A stretch of 64,000 nucleotides of DNA from Bacteroidota bacterium (GTDB lineage Bacteria; Bacteroidota; Bacteroidia; Palsa-965), in the NCBI GenBank assembly GCA_020402865.1, contig JADBYT010000002.1, forward strand, positions 124,001-188,000, given 5' to 3'. Made by a program: the position numbers and the translations under genes. Shown here in pieces: positions 60,771-64,000 of this stretch. Numbering within the stretch: position 1 is the stretch's first letter; every line of letters starts with the position of its first letter. The notes beneath the pieces are model-generated. The model made no database searches and was not told where the DNA came from. It saw only the letters and a list, made by a program, of their open reading frames with translations.

Positions 60771-60801
60771 AAAAAGGCCGGAAAGACTATACTTCCCGGC
60801 C
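60771..60801 (-). terminator. Rho-independent terminator of purQ
   Basis: A 10-bp stem with one G-U pair (GGCCGG... against CCGGCC), followed on the minus strand by five T residues, 35 bp after the purQ stop. Confidence 0.75.
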
Positions 60802-60835
60802 ATCTGATGGTCAGTGTGTTAGTGTGGTGTCTGGC

Positions 60836-61531
60836 TTATTTTGCCACGGCAGCACTTACGAGTGAGCGGAAAAGTGCAATTCCGTCGGTGTTGCTCAGAT
60901 TCTCGTCGGCAGCGCGTTCGGGGTGCGGCATCATACCAAATACATTTTTGCCTGCGTTGCATACGCCTGCGATGTTTTCGAGCGCGCCGTTTGGATTGGC
61001 TTCGTTGGTAATTTCGCCGTTTTCGTTGCAGTATCGGAACAGGATCTGTCCGTTTTCATTCATTGTCTTGAGGCTTTCGGCATCTATGAAATAGCGGCCC
61101 TCGCCGTGGGCAATAGGTATTTTAAGGGCCTTATCCTGCGGTACGGCCTGTGTTAGCAATGTATCGGCTGTTTGCGCCTTGATGTACACGTTTTTGCAGA
61201 TGAATTTGCGTTCGTTGTTGTGCAGCAAAGCGCCAGGCAGCAGGCCCGATTCGCAAAGAATCTGGAAACCGTTGCACACGCCAAACACCAGACCGCCCTT
61301 ACCTGCAAAAGCAATTACTTCGGTCATAATGGGCGAAAAACGGGCAATTGCACCCGAACGGAGATAATCGCCGTACGAAAATCCTCCGGGCAGTACCACG
61401 GCATCGCAGCCCTGCAGGTCGCTGTCTTTGTGCCAGAGTTCAACCACTTCCTGTTTCATGATGTTGCGCAGTACATAAATCATGTCCTGGTCGCAGTTTG
61501 AACCCGGGAAAATAACAACGCCGAATTTCAT
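60836..61531 (-). CDS. purQ: Phosphoribosylformylglycinamidine synthase subunit PurQ
   Basis: 231 aa from ATG 61531. The glutaminase subunit supplies ammonia to PurL in purine synthesis. Class I glutamine amidotransferase motifs: 'VVLPGGFSYGDYLRSGAIA', the nucleophile Cys86 in 'VFGVCNGFQILCESGLLPG', 'PIAHGEGRYF', and the His-x-Glu of 'MMPHPERA'. Separate PurQ (with PurS and PurL elsewhere) differs from the single large PurL of some bacteria. A consensus -7 element lies 37 bp upstream. Confidence 0.96.
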   Translation of the reverse strand: MKFGVVIFPGSNCDQDMIYVLRNIMKQEVVELWHKDSDLQGCDAVVLPGGFSYGDYLRSGAIARFSPIMTEVIAFAGKGGLVFGVCNGFQILCESGLLPGALLHNNERKFICKNVYIKAQTADTLLTQAVPQDKALKIPIAHGEGRYFIDAESLKTMNENGQILFRYCNENGEITNEANPNGALENIAGVCNAGKNVFGMMPHPERAADENLSNTDGIALFRSLVSAAVAK

Positions 61532-61567
61532 AGGCCGAGTAGTATGAGTTGAGTTTGAAATCAGCCG

Positions 61568-61575
61568 CAAAGATA
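61568..61575 (-). promoter_or_regulatory. -7 promoter element of purQ
   Basis: TATCTTTG on the minus strand matches the consensus exactly. It lies just past the end of the upstream gene at 61590, so purQ has its own promoter. No TTG at the usual spacing is evident. Confidence 0.5.
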
Positions 61576-61589
61576 CACAATGTGCCTAT

Positions 61590-62570
61590 TTAAAGCCACG
61601 GTTTGTAGCCGATAATCACAGCCAGAATCAAAATTCCGAAAAGCAGTTCGGCCATCCACAGCCGGCGGGCCAGCAGGAAGTAGTTGGCCGTTACAAACGC
61701 CAGCGGAGGCAGCACGGGCAACAGTGTGGCGGCGCTGAAATTTTGGGCTGGCAGCAGTGAAAGCAAACCGGTAAACAGAAACCAGTTCATCAGCGAAATG
61801 CCTTTGCGCGTTTTCATGGTAGCCGCACCTGAACCCGAGATGAAACGCCCCATAGCAGTGAGCAGCAGCAACGCCATAATGCCCGTAAGCGGATAAACCT
61901 CGGGCGGGAGTTTAAGAAAGAAATCGCGCTGCAACACCGGCTGAAGTACAAGGTCGTTATAAAACAAGGCCAGACTGTCGTGCCAGTAATACCAGGCGCT
62001 TACATAAATCCACGGCAGCAAAAAGCCGAAGAGCAGAATGAGCCACTCGCGCCAGACGAAGGGCCTGAGCAGCACCAATGCGGCCATGGCAAACAAGATA
62101 AAGGTGAGCGAAGGCAGGTAAATGAGTGCCGCCAATGAAATAAGCACACCACTGTTAAACACCTGCGAAAAGGCAGTATCCATACGGTAAGTACCCGCCA
62201 GAATATGCAGCGCAAGCAACAACGGCAGCAACGCCAGCAACGGCGCCGAAAGCTGAAGCAAATCGGCCGTAGAGGAACCGAGCACCACGGTAAGCAATGC
62301 CGGCAGCCACGATTTTTTGGTAAGAAGCTGATGCTGCTGCACAATGTAGTTGAGCAGAAACGCCTCTCCCAGCAGCAGCAGCAACGCCGCAAGCCGGGCA
62401 AGCATCGGGAAGCCAGCCACAAAATCCTTTGCAAACGCAAAAAGCGGCATCTGCACACCGCGCACCTCTGCCGCAGGCAAAAACATAGCCGGCGCCCAGA
62501 GCAATACGCCCACGGCCACAATTAACACGATTGCAGGCGGCGTATTTTGCCGCGCCAGACGAATAAACAA
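61590..62570 (-). CDS. Polytopic membrane protein, DUF6427-like
   Basis: 326 aa from a TTG start; no ATG or GTG lies between the promoter and this codon. About nine membrane helices, Leu/Ala-rich. The opening 'MFIRLARQNTPPAIVLIVAV' (the TTG read as Met) and the long hydrophobic segments resemble Bacteroidota DUF6427 proteins, which usually lie near DUF6341 and purine genes, as here. Biochemical function unknown. Confidence 0.65.
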   Translation of the reverse strand: MFIRLARQNTPPAIVLIVAVGVLLWAPAMFLPAAEVRGVQMPLFAFAKDFVAGFPMLARLAALLLLLGEAFLLNYIVQQHQLLTKKSWLPALLTVVLGSSTADLLQLSAPLLALLPLLLALHILAGTYRMDTAFSQVFNSGVLISLAALIYLPSLTFILFAMAALVLLRPFVWREWLILLFGFLLPWIYVSAWYYWHDSLALFYNDLVLQPVLQRDFFLKLPPEVYPLTGIMALLLLTAMGRFISGSGAATMKTRKGISLMNWFLFTGLLSLLPAQNFSAATLLPVLPPLAFVTANYFLLARRLWMAELLFGILILAVIIGYKPWL

Positions 62571-62588
62571 ACTATGCCGGTTTTATAA

Positions 62589-62596
62589 CAAAGGTA
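62589..62596 (-). promoter_or_regulatory. -7 promoter element of the DUF6427-like gene
   Basis: TACCTTTG on the minus strand is an exact match, 18 bp upstream of the TTG start, which supports that start. Confidence 0.5.
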
Positions 62597-62731
62597 AGTG
62601 CTCACTCCCAATATCGGGGAATGAAATTGTAAAATGAATGCACGCCGTGCATGTACGCCCACACCCAAAATCAACAGAAACAGGGTGCTGCATATCCGCA
62701 AAACCACTGAAAGCAGGTATTTGTGCACGGA

Positions 62732-62739
62732 TAATTTTG
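62732..62739 (+). promoter_or_regulatory. -7 promoter element of the 62766 gene
   Basis: TAATTTTG matches the consensus exactly, 26 bp upstream of the ATG, supporting the shorter start for that gene. No TTG lies at the expected distance. Confidence 0.45.
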
Positions 62740-62765
62740 TGGCTGCCTTTTCACACCCGCACCGC

Positions 62766-63047
62766 ATGAACAATCACGAAACTCAACCACGCCCTGCATC
62801 GGACAACGATTACAGCGCAGTAAGCAACACGTTTAACCCTTCTGTGCAGGTTAATCCCACCATTCATGTATCTGCCGGAAATACGCGTAAACAAAGCCGT
62901 CCGCTCAGAGGTGTGTTGCTCACTCTTATGTTGCTGCTGGCACTGGCTGTGGGCGGAATAATTATTAAAAACACCTTATTCAGCAATCAAAACCCCGCAC
63001 AGGAAGATTATCATCAACCCAAAAACAAAGCATTACGAATTAACTAA
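62766..63047 (+). CDS. Small single-span membrane protein
   Basis: 93 aa from ATG 62766; the frame upstream from 62634 would start before the promoter. A polar N-terminus with a Val/Asn stretch ('NTFNPSVQVNPTIHVSAG') is followed by a basic segment, one membrane helix (about 47-67, 'GVLLTLMLLLALAVGGIII'), and a short charged tail. No family is recognised. The next gene starts 9 bp later, so the two form an operon. Confidence 0.6.
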   Translation: MNNHETQPRPASDNDYSAVSNTFNPSVQVNPTIHVSAGNTRKQSRPLRGVLLTLMLLLALAVGGIIIKNTLFSNQNPAQEDYHQPKNKALRIN

Positions 63048-63056
63048 TTGTATCCG

Positions 63057-63575
63057 ATGAAACACACATGCAAATCAATCGCGTCGATCATTGCAATTAC
63101 GCTGCTTTTTTCACTTTTCAGTCGTTGCACCAATAGTGATGAGGCTAATCTTGTTAAGAGTTATGTGTATGAAGAAACAGTTTATGCGTGGGATTTTAAT
63201 TCAAATACCGATGAGTGGTATCATTCGGTTGCCGTGGATGGATTAACTACCAATAATATAGACCAGGCAGCAGTACTGGTGTACTTTAAAGTAGCTACGG
63301 CCTGGCGTGCGCTGCCCTACACCGAGGTGGCTTCTACCAATTATTTTATGAATTATTACTCTTTTGCGGGCAGAGTTGAAGTTATCTGGGAATATAATGG
63401 AGTTTTTGGGTCGGGTGATAGTCCGAATGTGTATTACGGTACAAATGTGAAACTTAAAATAGTAGTACTTTCAAATAGCCAGCGCCGCGCCAATCCCGAC
63501 CTCGACTGGAGTGATTATGAGGCTGTAAAACAACGTTTTAATTTGCAGGAGAAGCCCGCGCAACTGCTTCACTAA
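63057..63575 (+). CDS. Probable lipoprotein of unknown function
   Basis: 172 aa from ATG 63057. Signal peptide with a lipobox-like end (LLFSLFSRC), so a lipid anchor is plausible. The mature part is aromatic and beta-rich ('YAWDFNSNTDEWYHSVAVDG', 'YFMNYYSFAGRVEVIWEYNG'). I recognise no motif. It follows the 62766 gene by 9 bp. Confidence 0.6.
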   Translation: MKHTCKSIASIIAITLLFSLFSRCTNSDEANLVKSYVYEETVYAWDFNSNTDEWYHSVAVDGLTTNNIDQAAVLVYFKVATAWRALPYTEVASTNYFMNYYSFAGRVEVIWEYNGVFGSGDSPNVYYGTNVKLKIVVLSNSQRRANPDLDWSDYEAVKQRFNLQEKPAQLLH

Positions 63576-63657
63576 TCAGGATCAGTTATTTGTCGCAAAA
63601 TTCATGGCTGTTTTTCCAAACTCTTTCTTACTTTTGCCCAGCTAACAAAAACAAGTC

Positions 63658-63849
63658 ATGAAAAACGAAGGCTTTTGGTACAGCGTAGGTGATTTCTTTT
63701 ACACCTGCTTCGAAGGATTGGAATGGGTAAATGAAACCCTTTCACCGCAATGGATTCTTATTCTTGTAGGTGCCGGTTTCTTCAGCTACTGGATTTACCT
63801 TCAGGGCAAATACAATAAAGAAGCTGCCAAAAACGGAACACTCAAGTAA
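63658..63849 (+). CDS. Small membrane protein, DUF6341-like
   Basis: 63 aa. A Trp/Phe-rich N-terminus ('WYSVGDFFYTCFEGLEWVNE') and one membrane helix ('QWILILVGAGFFSYWIYLQG') before a charged tail. Length and layout match Bacteroidota DUF6341 proteins, which are found near DUF6427 and purD as here. Function unknown. A terminator follows 20 bp after the stop. Confidence 0.6.
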   Translation: MKNEGFWYSVGDFFYTCFEGLEWVNETLSPQWILILVGAGFFSYWIYLQGKYNKEAAKNGTLK

Positions 63850-63868
63850 TCTGTTTTTGATCTCATAA

Positions 63869-63910
63869 AAAACGGCTGTTTGCTTATGCATACAGCCGTT
63901 TTGTTTTTTT
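63869..63910. terminator. Terminator between the DUF6341-like gene and purD
   Basis: An 11-bp perfect stem (AAAACGGCTGT pairing with ACAGCCGTTTT, 12-nt loop) followed by a T-run. It serves the plus-strand gene and, with A residues on the other side, possibly purD as well. Confidence 0.85.
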
Positions 63911-63923
63911 GTGTTTTTACGTT

Positions 63924-64000
63924 TTATCGCCCTGCCTTGTGGCGGTCCATGTAGCGGAGCAGGTCCTGGCCAATATCGCGGCGGTAGTAATGTCCTTCAA
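63924..64000 (-). CDS. purD: C-terminal end of phosphoribosylamine-glycine ligase
   Basis: 25 codons are visible, ending 'EGHYYRRDIGQDLLRYMDRH' plus KAGR and TAA. The 'yyRrDIG' ending is what I expect for PurD of this phylum, and purQ lies 2.4 kb away, which supports the call. Most of the gene lies beyond the window, so the identification rests on a short tail. Confidence 0.55.
   Translation of the reverse strand, partial: EGHYYRRDIGQDLLRYMDRHKAGR

Overview
The window is chromosomal DNA from a member of the Bacteroidota. Four kinds of evidence point there. Several secreted proteins end in type IX secretion system (T9SS) sorting domains of type A or type B. A PorP/SprF partner protein is present. 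Many genes are preceded by the Bacteroidota -7 promoter element TAnnTTTG, sometimes with a TTG about 20 bp upstream. Housekeeping genes also have phylum-typical forms, such as the long insert-containing IspG and the long IF-2. Base composition is moderate, with several visibly AT-richer genes (about 26-27 kb, 34.7-36.5 kb and 41.7-43.6 kb). I saw no rRNA, tRNA, CRISPR array, insertion sequence or phage module.

Layout. 0-7.2 kb: a cut-off helical-repeat protein, then a T9SS cargo cluster: two type B (gliding-type) cargo proteins, a PorP/SprF partner, and a smaller cargo protein that shares its N-terminal domain with one of them. 7.5-12.5 kb: the conserved rimP-nusA-infB translation operon on the minus strand, with a divergent small membrane protein. 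13-17.8 kb: a MORN-type repeat protein, cysteine desulfurase and a PKD protein with a sorting domain. 18-25.7 kb: a polytopic membrane protein, a DMT exporter, IspG, a secreted PKD protein and LepA. 26-31 kb: orphan genes, a GH25 lysozyme, and an ECF sigma factor with its DGPF/YCII partner. 31-34.5 kb: two families of intergenic hairpin repeats around a cystathionine gamma-synthase-like gene. 34.6-38.7 kb: MarR/serine hydrolase and hydrolase/ECF sigma/membrane-protein operons. 38.7-43.6 kb: an SDR, an M43 metalloprotease and a secreted protein resembling the soluble tail of DUF2723 proteins. 43.6-48 kb: MetF, a small GNAT, an OmpA-type protein and an outer-membrane barrel. 48-51.8 kb: a propeller-type histidine kinase and its NarL-type regulator. 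51.8-56.2 kb: a three-gene O-acylation operon (MBOAT, DHHW/AlgX-like, SGNH with LysM). 56.3-60.2 kb: an ArsC-like protein, a DMT transporter, YicC-Gmk-NadD and a STAS-like protein. 60.3-64 kb: purQ, DUF6427-like and DUF6341-like genes and the end of purD.

The main functional groups are protein export and surface display by T9SS, envelope modification, one-carbon/methionine/purine metabolism, and several signalling units. The observations I rate highest are the O-acylation operon whose SGNH enzyme carries a peptidoglycan-type LysM domain, a near-identical 19-bp site placed upstream of both the response regulator and the barrel gene next to its kinase, the free-standing DUF2723-tail protein, a shared N-terminal domain joined to two different T9SS sorting signals, and a 138-bp tandem duplication that ends next to a start codon.
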